The position numbers were made by a program, and so were the translations under genes. From an uncultured Clostridia bacterium (GTDB lineage: Bacteria; Bacillota; Clostridia; Christensenellales; Aristaeellaceae), in the NCBI GenBank assembly GCA_934643825.1, contig CAKUCW010000023.1, positions 1 to 41,700 on the forward strand: a DNA stretch of 41,700 bases, given 5' to 3'. Below, one piece after another: positions 23,205 to 30,974 of this stretch (position 1 is the first letter of the stretch; every line of letters starts with the position of its first letter). Under the pieces are notes generated by a model. It did not search any database and was not told the DNA's origin. It worked only from the letters and a program-made list of their open reading frames with translations.

Positions 23205-24074
23205 ATGGTCTACTTGCAGTCGTTTTCCTTTCCGGATGACGGGCAGGAGTTTGATTTCATTCTGAATGAAAAGAGAAAATGCTATACGTCGTTCTATCCG
23301 TTTAAGATCCTGTCCCGGCATCGGTTTGAACGGGTCGATTTTGAACCGATTACGATCCTCTATGGCGGAAACGGATCGGGAAAATCGACTGCGTTGCATG
23401 TGATTGCCGCCTATGCAGGCATACCCTGCGACGCGGCGTATAACAAGACGAGCTTTTTTGAGGATTACCTGAGTCTGTGCCGCATGGAGGTCTGCGGGGA
23501 GATTCCCAAAGGAAGCAGACTGATTGCCAGCGACGATGTGTTTGATACGATGCTCGATATTCGTGCGATGAACGACGGCATGGACAACAAGCGCGAGGAG
23601 ATTTTCAACGAGTATCTGGAAAACAAACGATCCCATTTTCAGCTGTCCTCGATGGCGGACTATGAGCAGCTTCGCCGTGTCAACAGCGCCCGGCATAAGA
23701 CGCAGTCCCGCTATACGCGGGAAGAGCTGGGCATGAACGTGCGCACCTATTCCAATGGGGAAAATGCGTTTAAGATGTTTACGGATCGAATCGAGGAAAA
23801 CGCGGTGTATCTGCTCGACGAACCGGAGAACAGCCTGTCACCGGCGCGGCAGATGGAGCTTGCGCAGTATATCGAGGATGCAGCGCGTTTTTTCGGCTGT
23901 CAGTTTATCATATCGACGCATTCGCCGTTCGTGCTGAGCATGCGCGGGGCAAAGATCTATGATTTGGACAGCGATCCGGTGGATGTCAGGCCATGGACGG
24001 AACTGCCGAATGTCAGGGCATATTACGACTTTTTCAAGCGGCACGAGCAAGCGTTTGAAGAAGAAAAAGAATAG
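23205..24074 (+). CDS. ABC/SMC-like AAA ATPase of unknown role
   Basis: A 289-residue P-loop ATPase of the AAA_21/AAA_23-like (OLD/RecF-like) group: Walker A YGGNGSGKSTALH near 54-66, signature-like RTYSNGENAFKMF near 180-192, Walker B NAVYLLDEPENSLSP near 200-215 with catalytic Glu, and an H-loop IISTHSPFVLSMRGAKIYDLD near 236-256. No nuclease domain or membrane segment is attached. Such short ATPases occur with varied partners; no toxin, nuclease or phage gene is next to it, so I infer nothing beyond nucleotide-driven conformational change. Start ATG with ATGGAGGCG upstream; followed by a strong terminator. Confidence 0.8.
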   Translation: MVYLQSFSFPDDGQEFDFILNEKRKCYTSFYPFKILSRHRFERVDFEPITILYGGNGSGKSTALHVIAAYAGIPCDAAYNKTSFFEDYLSLCRMEVCGEIPKGSRLIASDDVFDTMLDIRAMNDGMDNKREEIFNEYLENKRSHFQLSSMADYEQLRRVNSARHKTQSRYTREELGMNVRTYSNGENAFKMFTDRIEENAVYLLDEPENSLSPARQMELAQYIEDAARFFGCQFIISTHSPFVLSMRGAKIYDLDSDPVDVRPWTELPNVRAYYDFFKRHEQAFEEEKE

Positions 24075-24082
24075 TATACAAC

Positions 24083-24123
24083 AAACAGGGCTGTCCTTCC
24101 CGAGTGGGAAGGCAGCCCTGTTT
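24083..24123. terminator. bidirectional terminator between the AAA ATPase and the penicillin-binding protein
   Basis: An 18-bp stem with one bulge (24083-24101 with 24106-24123) and GAGT loop has A-rich left and T-rich right flanks. It sits between convergent genes and can serve both. Confidence 0.9.
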
Positions 24124-24153
24124 CAGGTTATATTCAAGATGATTTTGAAAACA

Positions 24154-27048
24154 TCACATCAGTCCCGCCGCCTGAAGCTGACTGTACAGGTTGCTGACCG
24201 CGCCCTGAAGCGACGTGTAGTCGATCGGAGAGAGGGAGAGCAGCGTCTGTACGGCGCTGATGGCGGTGTTGATCTGCCTGCGCGTTTCATTGGAGAGATC
24301 CGGCGACGAACCGACAAGCTGATACGCCTGATAGACCAAGTTGCTCGCCTCTGTCGTGATGCTTTCCAGCTCGGAAGGCGCCTGCGTTGCGGTATACGCA
24401 TCGTGAATCTGGCAGATGTGGTTCGCGATATCGGACGTGCTTTGCAGCGTGGCGAATTCGCCCAGATATTTGCGAATGGTATCGCCGTAGGTATCGATGT
24501 AATCGTAGAGCGGATGTCCCTTCGGAATCAGCACAATGCCGCGGGTTTCGACCGAATAAGACGGGCAGTAATCCGTCGCCAGCAGACCGGATTCCGTGCA
24601 GACGGAAACCGATTTATGCATGCTGCAATAGGCGGTCGGCACACTCTCTGCATCCCAATAATCCGTGATGGTCTTGTAGCCGTTGACATCGTTATAGCAG
24701 GCATCCGTTGCCAGCTGACCGCTGACGCCGCAAGTCGTTACGCGGACGAGGTTATAATCCGAAGGCGCACCGTCGATGATTTCGCGTGAATCGAGGTTTT
24801 TCGCCTTGTGAATCTTCGACATGAAGGATTGCCACAGCGGGGCGGCAGAGTTGCCGCCGGTCGCCTTGGAGGAGAGAGCCTTGTAGTTGTCGTGACCGAT
24901 CCAGACGGAAGCGGAATACCAGCCCGTCATGCCGGCAAAGAACACACCCTTGCTGTCTGAGTTTGTGCCGGTCTTGCCCGCGACGACCTGCGAGGAGATC
25001 TTCGCCTTGGTGCCGGTGCCGCTCTGAACGGCTTCCTTGAGCATATCCACGACGAGATACGCGGTCGAGGGCTTGAAGACCTGATGGCGATCCTGCTGCT
25101 GGTGCATATCCACGACGACATTGCCGTTGCTGTCCAGAATACGGGAGAAGGACAGCGGCTGCTGATAGACACCCTTGTTGGCGATGGTTCCGAAGGCGAC
25201 AGCCATCTGCACGGGCGTGATGCCGGAAGAACCGAGCGCCAGACCGAAGGGGTCGGCGTTGATGTTCTTATCGGGAATGCCCATCAGGTGCAGGTATTCG
25301 ACCGAGCGGGAAACGCCGACATAGGTCATCAAAATCTGCGCCGCAGCGGTATTGTAGCTGTTTCGCAGGGCGCTGCGGAAGCTCTGCGGTCCCTTGTATC
25401 CGCCGCCGCCGTAGTTCTTGGGCCAGGAATCCTTGCCGCTGGAATCCTTCCAGCCGGAAATCGGAACCGGCATGTTGTAGGCGATCGAGGCAGGGGAAGC
25501 GCCCAAGTCAATGGCGGGCGCATAAACCGTCAACGGTTTGATGGAGGAGCCGACGGGCATGGTCATGCCGCTGGCGCGGTTGAGCGTTTTGCGGCTGGTC
25601 GGCTTATAGCGGCCGCCGACGATGGCTTTCAGTTCGCCGGTGCGGTAATCGAATACGCAGGCGGCTGCCTGCGGCTGCTCAATCTCGGTGTAGGTGCCGT
25701 CCGCGTTGCGGGACTGATAGACCTTGTCGGACGGGTCGCGCAGGCGGGGATAGTCGCTCCAGTTTGCCAGCGTATCTTCGACGATTTCCTGAATTTCCGT
25801 GTCCAGGCACAGATAGACGCTGTAACCGCCGGTGCGGAGCTTGTTTTCCATCGCATAGCGGTTGGCGGACGTGTTTTCCAGACCGTTCAGGTCAAGAAAG
25901 GTATCGACCACGTCGCTGATGGCGTATTCGACATAATGCGGATAGGCGTACATATCCGTAGACGCCGGGGATTTTTCCAATACGTTTGCGGTCGAGCGGT
26001 CGAGTGCGGCGGTATACTGCTGGGCGGTAATCAGCCCGTTTTCGCGCATCTGCCGCAGAACGTAATCCGTGCGGTTGTTGGTGATGTCGGGGGTGTTGCT
26101 CCCCGCCGTGTTGCGGGTGTAAAAATTGCTGCGCGGGTTGTAATAGTTCGGGCTTCGGGTCAGTCCGGCGAGCATGGCGCATTCGCGCAGGGTCAGCTGA
26201 TCGAGTTCTTTTCCGAAATAGCCATATGCCGCGACGCGCACGCCGTAATAACTGCCGCCGAGGAAAATGGTATTCAGATAGCTTTCAAGAATCTGCTTCT
26301 TGTTGTAGCGCGTCTCCAGCTCCATCGCCAGATAAGCCTCCTGAAGCTTGCGCTTGTAGGATTGCTCGCTGGAGAGGACGGTCTGCTTGATGAGCTGCTG
26401 GGTGATCGTCGAGCCGCCCTGCGTCGAACCGCTGGTGAAATTGGAGACCAGTGCGCCGACGATGCGCTTGACATCGACGCCGTTATGCTCGTAAAAGCGT
26501 GCGTCCTCGACGGCGATGAAAGCGTTTTGCAGCATATCGGGAATCTCGTCGATGGAAACCATGATGCGGTCTTCCGTACCCTTGTAATCGGTGATGAGGT
26601 TGCCGTTGCTGTCGTAAATGAAAGAGGTCTTATCCTGCGCATCGAGCGCGGCGAGGTCGAGCGTCGGCGCGGTATCGACAAAAGCCTTGGCAATGCCGAC
26701 CACGGCGCCCAGCAGCGCCAGCGAAGCGCACAGCACCAGAATAACGGACAGGCGGATGGTCGTCGTCGCGACGCTCAGCACGAAATTCGGCTTTTTTGTC
26801 CGCGGCTTAAAGATGGAATGGGCACGCGGATGGACGGCGCGTTTGTGCGGAGGCTTCTCCGCGCTGCCCTTGCTATGGGTGGGTTCGGGCATGCGGGAAG
26901 GGCGCTTTTCGCGCTGGACGGGAATATGAAGCTGTGTTTTATCCATGGAATCCGCATCGCTGTCCGGAGTATCGCTCTCCATCGGCGTAAGCGGAGCATT
27001 CGGCTTTTGTGAAAAATTGCGGCGGTCGTCGCCGATGCGTTTGGGCAT
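24154..27048 (-). CDS. class A penicillin-binding protein (bifunctional transglycosylase/transpeptidase, PBP1A type)
   Basis: A 964-residue peptidoglycan synthase. A cytoplasmic N-terminal tail of about 90 charged residues precedes one membrane helix (about 95-122). The GT51 glycosyltransferase domain has EDARFYEHNGVD (catalytic Glu181) and GGSTITQQLIKQ (211-222). The transpeptidase domain has SSIK (Ser501, Lys504), SYN (564-566) and KTGT (Lys692), all intact. The C-terminal region after about residue 800 has two cysteine-containing segments and a helical end (SPIDYTSLQGAVSNLYSQL). It polymerises and cross-links murein outside the membrane. Start is backed by AAGGAGG. The tail is longer than in most relatives. 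Confidence 0.95.
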   Translation of the reverse strand: MPKRIGDDRRNFSQKPNAPLTPMESDTPDSDADSMDKTQLHIPVQREKRPSRMPEPTHSKGSAEKPPHKRAVHPRAHSIFKPRTKKPNFVLSVATTTIRLSVILVLCASLALLGAVVGIAKAFVDTAPTLDLAALDAQDKTSFIYDSNGNLITDYKGTEDRIMVSIDEIPDMLQNAFIAVEDARFYEHNGVDVKRIVGALVSNFTSGSTQGGSTITQQLIKQTVLSSEQSYKRKLQEAYLAMELETRYNKKQILESYLNTIFLGGSYYGVRVAAYGYFGKELDQLTLRECAMLAGLTRSPNYYNPRSNFYTRNTAGSNTPDITNNRTDYVLRQMRENGLITAQQYTAALDRSTANVLEKSPASTDMYAYPHYVEYAISDVVDTFLDLNGLENTSANRYAMENKLRTGGYSVYLCLDTEIQEIVEDTLANWSDYPRLRDPSDKVYQSRNADGTYTEIEQPQAAACVFDYRTGELKAIVGGRYKPTSRKTLNRASGMTMPVGSSIKPLTVYAPAIDLGASPASIAYNMPVPISGWKDSSGKDSWPKNYGGGGYKGPQSFRSALRNSYNTAAAQILMTYVGVSRSVEYLHLMGIPDKNINADPFGLALGSSGITPVQMAVAFGTIANKGVYQQPLSFSRILDSNGNVVVDMHQQQDRHQVFKPSTAYLVVDMLKEAVQSGTGTKAKISSQVVAGKTGTNSDSKGVFFAGMTGWYSASVWIGHDNYKALSSKATGGNSAAPLWQSFMSKIHKAKNLDSREIIDGAPSDYNLVRVTTCGVSGQLATDACYNDVNGYKTITDYWDAESVPTAYCSMHKSVSVCTESGLLATDYCPSYSVETRGIVLIPKGHPLYDYIDTYGDTIRKYLGEFATLQSTSDIANHICQIHDAYTATQAPSELESITTEASNLVYQAYQLVGSSPDLSNETRRQINTAISAVQTLLSLSPIDYTSLQGAVSNLYSQLQAAGLM

Positions 27049-27101
27049 GGTGTTCCTCCTTGCTGCAAGGTAAGACGCCCGCGGTTGCGGGGCTAATGGT
27101 T

Positions 27102-27110
27102 ATTATAACA
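27102..27110 (-). promoter_or_regulatory. extended -10 promoter of the penicillin-binding protein gene
   Basis: On the minus strand, TGTTATAAT (complement of 27102-27110) provides an extended -10 with no convincing -35, about 55 bases before the start codon. Confidence 0.6.
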
Positions 27111-27190
27111 CAGATTTGTCTGATTCGCACCCCCAAAGCGCAAACTCATGAGGAATAGCCGCGCCGCCCCGTTCATATCCATGGTCAGCG

Positions 27191-27206
27191 CCCTTTGCGC
27201 AAAGGG
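27191..27206. promoter_or_regulatory. 16-bp perfect palindrome overlapping the yunB-like ribosome binding site
   Basis: CCCTTTGCGCAAAGGG is perfectly self-complementary; its 3' arm is part of the AAAGGGGG ribosome binding site of the next gene. It could be an operator or, as RNA, a hairpin masking the site. Confidence 0.5.
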
Positions 27207-27212
27207 GGAAAG

Positions 27213-27896
27213 ATGGGGATGGAACAGGCAAAACTGCGAAAATATACCGCACGCGTGCGCAGAAAAAAGTGGATGCGGCGCATGCTGCTGGCGGCACTGT
27301 TGCTGACGGCGCTGCTGCTGCTCATCGATCAAAACTTCAGACCGATCGTTTTTTCTCTGGCGGAGGCGCGGTGCGCGGCGATGGCGACGCGTGCGCTCAA
27401 CGGTGCGCTGACGGAGGCGCTGGACGGCGGCATCAATTATGAAGACCTGATGAATGTCCGCATGGATGAAAAGGGGCAGGTTGCCCTGCTTTCTGCCAAC
27501 ACCATGCGCATGAACCTGTTGGCGGATCGTGCGGGAGATGCGGCGCTGCGCAAGTTGGAAGCCGTCAGCAATCAGCAGGTGAGCGTTCCGCTCGGCGCGG
27601 CGCTGGGCATGACGCTGCTGGCGGGCAGCGGGCCGGGAATACCGATTTCCATCGTCCCAATCGGCTCGGTGCAGACGAATTTCGAAACGGAGTTTGAAGC
27701 CTGCGGCATCAACCAGACGCGGCACAAGGTGTTTTTGCAGCTGTCGGCAAGCATCCGCATCGTGATTCCGACGGGCGCGAAGACGACGAATGTGACCGCC
27801 AACATGCTTGTTGCGGAATCCATCATCGTTGGAAAAGTTCCGGAAAGCTTTGTGGGCTACAATTTAAACTCGGATGAACTGAATCTTGTTCCGTAG
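27213..27896 (+). CDS. yunB: sporulation protein YunB-like
   Basis: A 227-residue protein with a basic N-terminus and one membrane segment (about 23-42), then an extracytoplasmic domain. It matches the YunB pattern: ALTEALDGGINYEDLMNV, RMNLLADRA, VSVPLGAALGMTLLAGSGPGIPI, GSVQTNFETEFEACGINQTRHKVFL and VPESFVGY at the end. YunB is a conserved sporulation protein made in the mother cell; its mechanism is not known. ATG 27213 or 27219 both follow AAAGGGGG; the palindrome overlapping this site is noted separately. Its presence with spo0A supports a spore-forming host. Confidence 0.88.
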   Translation: MGMEQAKLRKYTARVRRKKWMRRMLLAALLLTALLLLIDQNFRPIVFSLAEARCAAMATRALNGALTEALDGGINYEDLMNVRMDEKGQVALLSANTMRMNLLADRAGDAALRKLEAVSNQQVSVPLGAALGMTLLAGSGPGIPISIVPIGSVQTNFETEFEACGINQTRHKVFLQLSASIRIVIPTGAKTTNVTANMLVAESIIVGKVPESFVGYNLNSDELNLVP

Positions 27897-27961
27897 CCTT
27901 GACCCTATATGTTTCTGACGCTATAATCGAAAGGAAAAAGAAGCACGGAGGAAGGAACAAC

Positions 27962-28672
27962 GTGAAAGTACTCGATTTGGATATGGATTTTTTTCTGGAC
28001 AATGCCTGTCCGCTTGCGCCGCTGGGGGAAAGACCGCCCGAGGACTGCGCACGACCCTATACGGATGAACAGGTCATCGCTTTTTTAGAAGAACAGTGCG
28101 GATTGAGCCGCGAACATCCCGTTCTGGGCTTGATCTTTGAAACGCACGATCAGGCGCTGGATTTCTGGCGCGAACGGCTGAAAGAGGGCAGCTTGAGCGC
28201 ACCGTTTGAAGTTGTGCATGTGGATACCCATTCGGATCTCGCATTCGGACCGCCCGGCACGGATTTTGTGCTGAAAGCCGTGCTGACCCGCAATCCGAAA
28301 TCGCGTGAAGCGCTGGAAGCGTATCGGGAGGGAAAAAAGCTCGATGAGGCGAATTATCTGCTCTTCGCGCTGGCATTCCGATGGGTGAGCAGGCTGGTTT
28401 ATGTGCGCAATCCGAAGTCCCATCAGGATATTCCGGCGCGGCTGCTGGATGAAGCGGGCAATCTTCATCTCAGAAGCGATATTTCCGCGCTGATGGAAGG
28501 TCTCAACGGGCGTGAACCGGTCATCCCCTTTGAGGTCTTTGACGATTATCGTCTGTTTGGCGAAACGGGGTATGATTTTGTGACGATGGCACAGTCGCCG
28601 CGCTATGCGCCCGCCTCTGCGGACAGAATCATGGCGCTGCTTGAACCGTATATCCTTCCGGTGAAGGGGTGA
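27962..28672 (+). CDS. UPF0489 family protein (arginase-like fold)
   Basis: A 236-residue protein beginning with MKVLDLDMDFF and containing VVHVDTHSDLAFG near residue 87: paired Asp/His motifs resembling the metal ligands of arginase/deacetylase-fold proteins, as known for UPF0489 (relatives of human C5orf22). Enzymatic activity of the family is uncharacterised. The start is a GTG at 27962, chosen because GGAGGAAGG lies 7 bases upstream and the motif MKVLDLDMDFF then begins the protein; an upstream in-frame ATG at 27899 lacks a ribosome binding site. Followed by a terminator into which an element has inserted. Confidence 0.75.
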   Translation: MKVLDLDMDFFLDNACPLAPLGERPPEDCARPYTDEQVIAFLEEQCGLSREHPVLGLIFETHDQALDFWRERLKEGSLSAPFEVVHVDTHSDLAFGPPGTDFVLKAVLTRNPKSREALEAYREGKKLDEANYLLFALAFRWVSRLVYVRNPKSHQDIPARLLDEAGNLHLRSDISALMEGLNGREPVIPFEVFDDYRLFGETGYDFVTMAQSPRYAPASADRIMALLEPYILPVKG

Positions 28673-28727
28673 ACAAAGAAGCAATCTGAATGCGGGTGAA
28701 TTCGTCATCGGCAAAAAGCAAACAAAG

Positions 28728-28890
28728 TGCGGGCTTAGCTCACTCAGACTGTAGACAGAAAGCTATTCTCCCCCTCGGGGGGAGAATAACTCTTTCCGCA
28801 GAATGCAAAGAATAGCTGAATTTCCTGATTTTGCTATTTAAACAAGTTTGCTTTTGCTTATATCAATAATCTGTGCGGGCTTAGCCCGCT
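28728..28890 (+). mobile_element. terminator-associated MITE-like element, copy A, with duplicated target (28728-28744 and 28874-28890)
   Basis: The core at 28745-28873 (129 bp) starts CAGACTGTAGACAGAAAGC and ends in CAATAATCTG, an imperfect terminal inverted repeat. Inside are an AGCTATTCTCCCCC/GGGGGGAGAATA hairpin and a GAATAGCTGAATTTC...GCTATT segment shared with copies B and C. The flanks TGCGGGCTTAGC(T/C)C(A/G)CT repeat directly with 15 of 17 bases equal; only the right flank still forms a hairpin. This is the most diverged copy. No open frame. Together with 28673-28727 and 28891-28996, where I see no gene, it fills the 400-base gap before spo0A. Confidence 0.8.
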
Positions 28891-28894
28891 TTTT
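28875..28894 (+). terminator. intrinsic terminator of the UPF0489 gene, displaced by element copy A
   Basis: GCGGGCTTAGCCCGC is self-complementary and followed by TTTTTGC. Removing the element and one duplicated flank would place it about 57 bases after the UPF0489 stop; now it lies about 200 bases away. Confidence 0.75.
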
Positions 28895-28996
28895 GCATTT
28901 TAAGTCATATTCCACGCGTCTGCGCATAAAATGCGAATGTAAGAGGAAAAAGTCGGAACGGATAGGGCGTTGGGGCTTTTCCGGAAACGGAATTTG

Positions 28997-29005
28997 TGAT
29001 ATGAT
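28997..29005 (+). promoter_or_regulatory. candidate promoter of spo0A (extended -10)
   Basis: TGATATGAT gives an extended -10 with TATGAT at 29000-29005, about 67 bases upstream of the start codon. No clear -35, sigma-H promoter or Spo0A box was found by eye. Confidence 0.5.
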
Positions 29006-29071
29006 GGAATTGAAAAAGATATAACATATCTAAAAGGATATATACCAAATCAAGAGCAGGAGGTTGCAAAT

Positions 29072-29857
29072 ATGGACACGGTACGCGTGGTTGTGGCGGA
29101 TGACAATGTACAGCTGAGAGATATGATTGTCGAATACCTTCAGGCACAAAACGGGATCGAAATCGTGGGCGCGGCAAGCGACGGCGTAGAGGCGCTTCGC
29201 CTGGTGACGGAATTTGAGCCGGATGTTCTGGTTTGCGATCTCATTATGCCGCAGATGGATGGCTACGGCGTTCTGGAGCGGCTGCATGCCATGAAGCTGG
29301 CGAAGCAGCCCGGCGTGATTGCGCTGACTGCATTGGGACGGGACGACTTTATTTCCCGTGCGGTCAATCTGGGCGTCAACTATTACATGGTCAAGCCGTT
29401 TGACTTTATGATGCTGGCGCAGCGCGTATATGAGGCGGCGGGAGAGAGCCTGCGGGCTGAAGCGATGGGCGCGAAGATGATTCGCGAACAGACGACACCC
29501 AGCAGCGAAACGCTGGAGGAACGCATCGCAAATCTCTTCCTGACGGTGGGCATTCCGGCGCACATCAAAGGCTATCAATATCTGCGGGAAGCGGTGCGAA
29601 TGGTCATCGAAACGCCGGAAATGATGAGCCGCATCACCAAAGAGCTGTATCCGGGGATTGCACGCAAATTCGGCACGACATCCAGCAAGGTGGAGCGTGC
29701 TATCCGCCATGCCATCGAGGTGGCATGGAATCGCGGACGAATCGACGCGCTGGATGAGGCGTTCGGAAAGAATGTCTGTTCACTGGATGATAAGCCGACC
29801 AATGGTGAGTTTATCGCGCTGGTCGCCGATCGGCTCAGCGTGGAGAGAACGGCATAA
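29072..29857 (+). CDS. spo0A: Spo0A, master regulator of sporulation
   Basis: A 261-residue response regulator. Receiver domain: Asp10/Asp11, phospho-acceptor Asp56 in VLVCDLIMP, the ALTALG switch strand and the VKPFD lysine. A hinge of about 20 residues leads to the Spo0A C-terminal DNA-binding domain (about 148-255), with HIKGYQYLREA and the recognition helix SSKVERAIRHAIEVAWNRG, the segment most conserved among Spo0A proteins. Phosphorylated Spo0A binds 0A boxes and starts sporulation. Ribosome binding site AGGAGG. It is monocistronic between a MITE-like copy and its own terminator; spoIVB, a frequent neighbour, is absent here. Confidence 0.96.
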   Translation: MDTVRVVVADDNVQLRDMIVEYLQAQNGIEIVGAASDGVEALRLVTEFEPDVLVCDLIMPQMDGYGVLERLHAMKLAKQPGVIALTALGRDDFISRAVNLGVNYYMVKPFDFMMLAQRVYEAAGESLRAEAMGAKMIREQTTPSSETLEERIANLFLTVGIPAHIKGYQYLREAVRMVIETPEMMSRITKELYPGIARKFGTTSSKVERAIRHAIEVAWNRGRIDALDEAFGKNVCSLDDKPTNGEFIALVADRLSVERTA

Positions 29858-29920
29858 CAGTTTCAATTAAGATTTGAAGCGGAAAATGGGCTTGCGCATC
29901 GATGCGGGGCAGAAACACGA

Positions 29921-29954
29921 AAGGGCGAGAGCGTGTAAAGCGCTTTCGCCTTTT
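29921..29954 (+). terminator. intrinsic terminator of spo0A
   Basis: A 13-base arm (29921-29933, about 11 pairs including G-T) pairs with 29941-29953, followed by TTTT, about 65 bases after the stop. Confidence 0.8.
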
Positions 29955-29963
29955 AATGGAAAA

Positions 29964-30139
29964 AGACCGCCAAGAAAGCTTGGCAGTCCCAGACTGTAGA
30001 CAAAAAGCTATTCTCCCCCCGAAGGGGGGAGAATAGCCCTTTTCGCAAATGAAAGAATAGCTGAATTTCTTGATTTTGTTCTTCAAGCCAAGTTTTCTTA
30101 TGTCAACAAACTGAGACCGCCAAGAAAGCTTGGCAGTCC
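29964..30139 (+). mobile_element. terminator-associated MITE-like element, copy B, with identical 26-bp duplicated terminator hairpins
   Basis: The core at 29990-30113 (124 bp) runs from CAGACTGTAGACAAAAAGC to GTCAACAAACTG; the ends are imperfect inverted repeats (about 12 of 16 positions). It is flanked by two identical direct copies of a 26-base sequence, 29964-29989 and 30114-30139 (AGACCGCCAAG, AAAG, CTTGGCAGTCC), each a complete hairpin. On the minus strand the left copy is followed by TTTTTCC, forming the terminator of the dehydrogenase gene that ends at 30169. The core holds a 14-bp perfect hairpin at 30007-30036 and no open frame. Confidence 0.88.
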
Positions 30140-30168
30140 GTAAAGTATTCTTCAGCGATGGCGCGAAA

Positions 30169-30915
30169 TCAGGTCTGCGCCGCGCCGTCAACCGACAGTA
30201 CCTCGCCGGTGACGTAGCTCGCCAGATCGCTTGCCAGGAACAGGAAAGCATTGGCGACTTCTTCCGGTTCGCCCATGCGTCCCAGCGGAATCGGCGCACA
30301 GATGCGCTTGACCACATCTTCCGGCAGATTGGCGACCATATCCGTGCGCGTGACGCCCGGTGCGACCGCGTTGACGCGGATGTTGTCGCGACCCAGTTCG
30401 CGGGCGAGGCTCTTGGTTATGCCGTTGACCGCAAACTTGCTCGCCGGATAGCCGACGCCGGCGGGCTGACCATACAGGCTGACCATCGAACTGGTGTTGA
30501 TGATCGAGCCGCCCCCCTGCGCCTTCATCAGCGGCGCGACTGCGCGGCAGCCGTTGAAGACGGCGGTTACGTTCAGATCCATGATTCTCTTGAACGCTTC
30601 CGGATCATAGCTGTACAGCGGATCGCGTGCGGAAATGCCCGCGTTGTTGACCAGAATGTCAATGCGACCGAACGTCTCCGTCACCTTGGCAAAAGCGGCT
30701 TCGACCGCTGCGTAATCCGTCAGATCGGGCGCCATGCCGATGACATCCCAATCCGGGTTTTCTTCCTTGAGCTTGGCGAGCGCCTTGTCCACCGTCTCCT
30801 GACGAGAGCCAAAGAGCGCGACGGACGCGCCGTTTCTGAGGAACGTTTTAACAATGGCAAAGCCGATGCCGCGTGTGCCGCCGGTCACGACTGCCTTTTT
30901 TCCCTGAAGAAGCAT
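30169..30915 (-). CDS. short-chain dehydrogenase/reductase, FabG/BaiA-like
   Basis: A 248-residue classical SDR: GGTRGIG at residues 12-18, NNAG at 90-93, Asn115, Ser143, Tyr156 and Lys160 in the YPASK motif. The overall sequence recalls both 3-oxoacyl-ACP reductase (FabG) and, from memory, the bile acid hydroxysteroid dehydrogenase BaiA (TGGTRGIGFA, GVGYPASK, FLFLASDLAS). Residues Gly36-Ser37-Arg38 after the second strand suggest NADPH preference, unlike the acidic residue expected for an NAD enzyme. Start at 30915 has AGGAGG; the frame extends upstream but without a ribosome binding site. Own promoter just past the nadE stop. Substrate is open; no fatty acid genes are adjacent. Confidence 0.8.
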   Translation of the reverse strand: MLLQGKKAVVTGGTRGIGFAIVKTFLRNGASVALFGSRQETVDKALAKLKEENPDWDVIGMAPDLTDYAAVEAAFAKVTETFGRIDILVNNAGISARDPLYSYDPEAFKRIMDLNVTAVFNGCRAVAPLMKAQGGGSIINTSSMVSLYGQPAGVGYPASKFAVNGITKSLARELGRDNIRVNAVAPGVTRTDMVANLPEDVVKRICAPIPLGRMGEPEEVANAFLFLASDLASYVTGEVLSVDGAAQT

Positions 30916-30974
30916 CTTTATAAACCTCCTGTTACAGATGATAATTTCAATCGATTTATACGAAACTGATCCAA

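Noticed and set aside
23205..24074. Defence-system ATPase (OLD/RecF-like anti-phage gene)
   Set aside because: The ATPase type occurs in defence systems, but no nuclease, toxin or mobile gene is adjacent, so a defence role is unsupported.
25084..27012. 642-codon open frame on the plus strand
   Set aside because: Fully antisense to the penicillin-binding protein gene, whose catalytic motifs are intact; GC-rich codon bias creates long stop-free shadows. No family motif in the translation.
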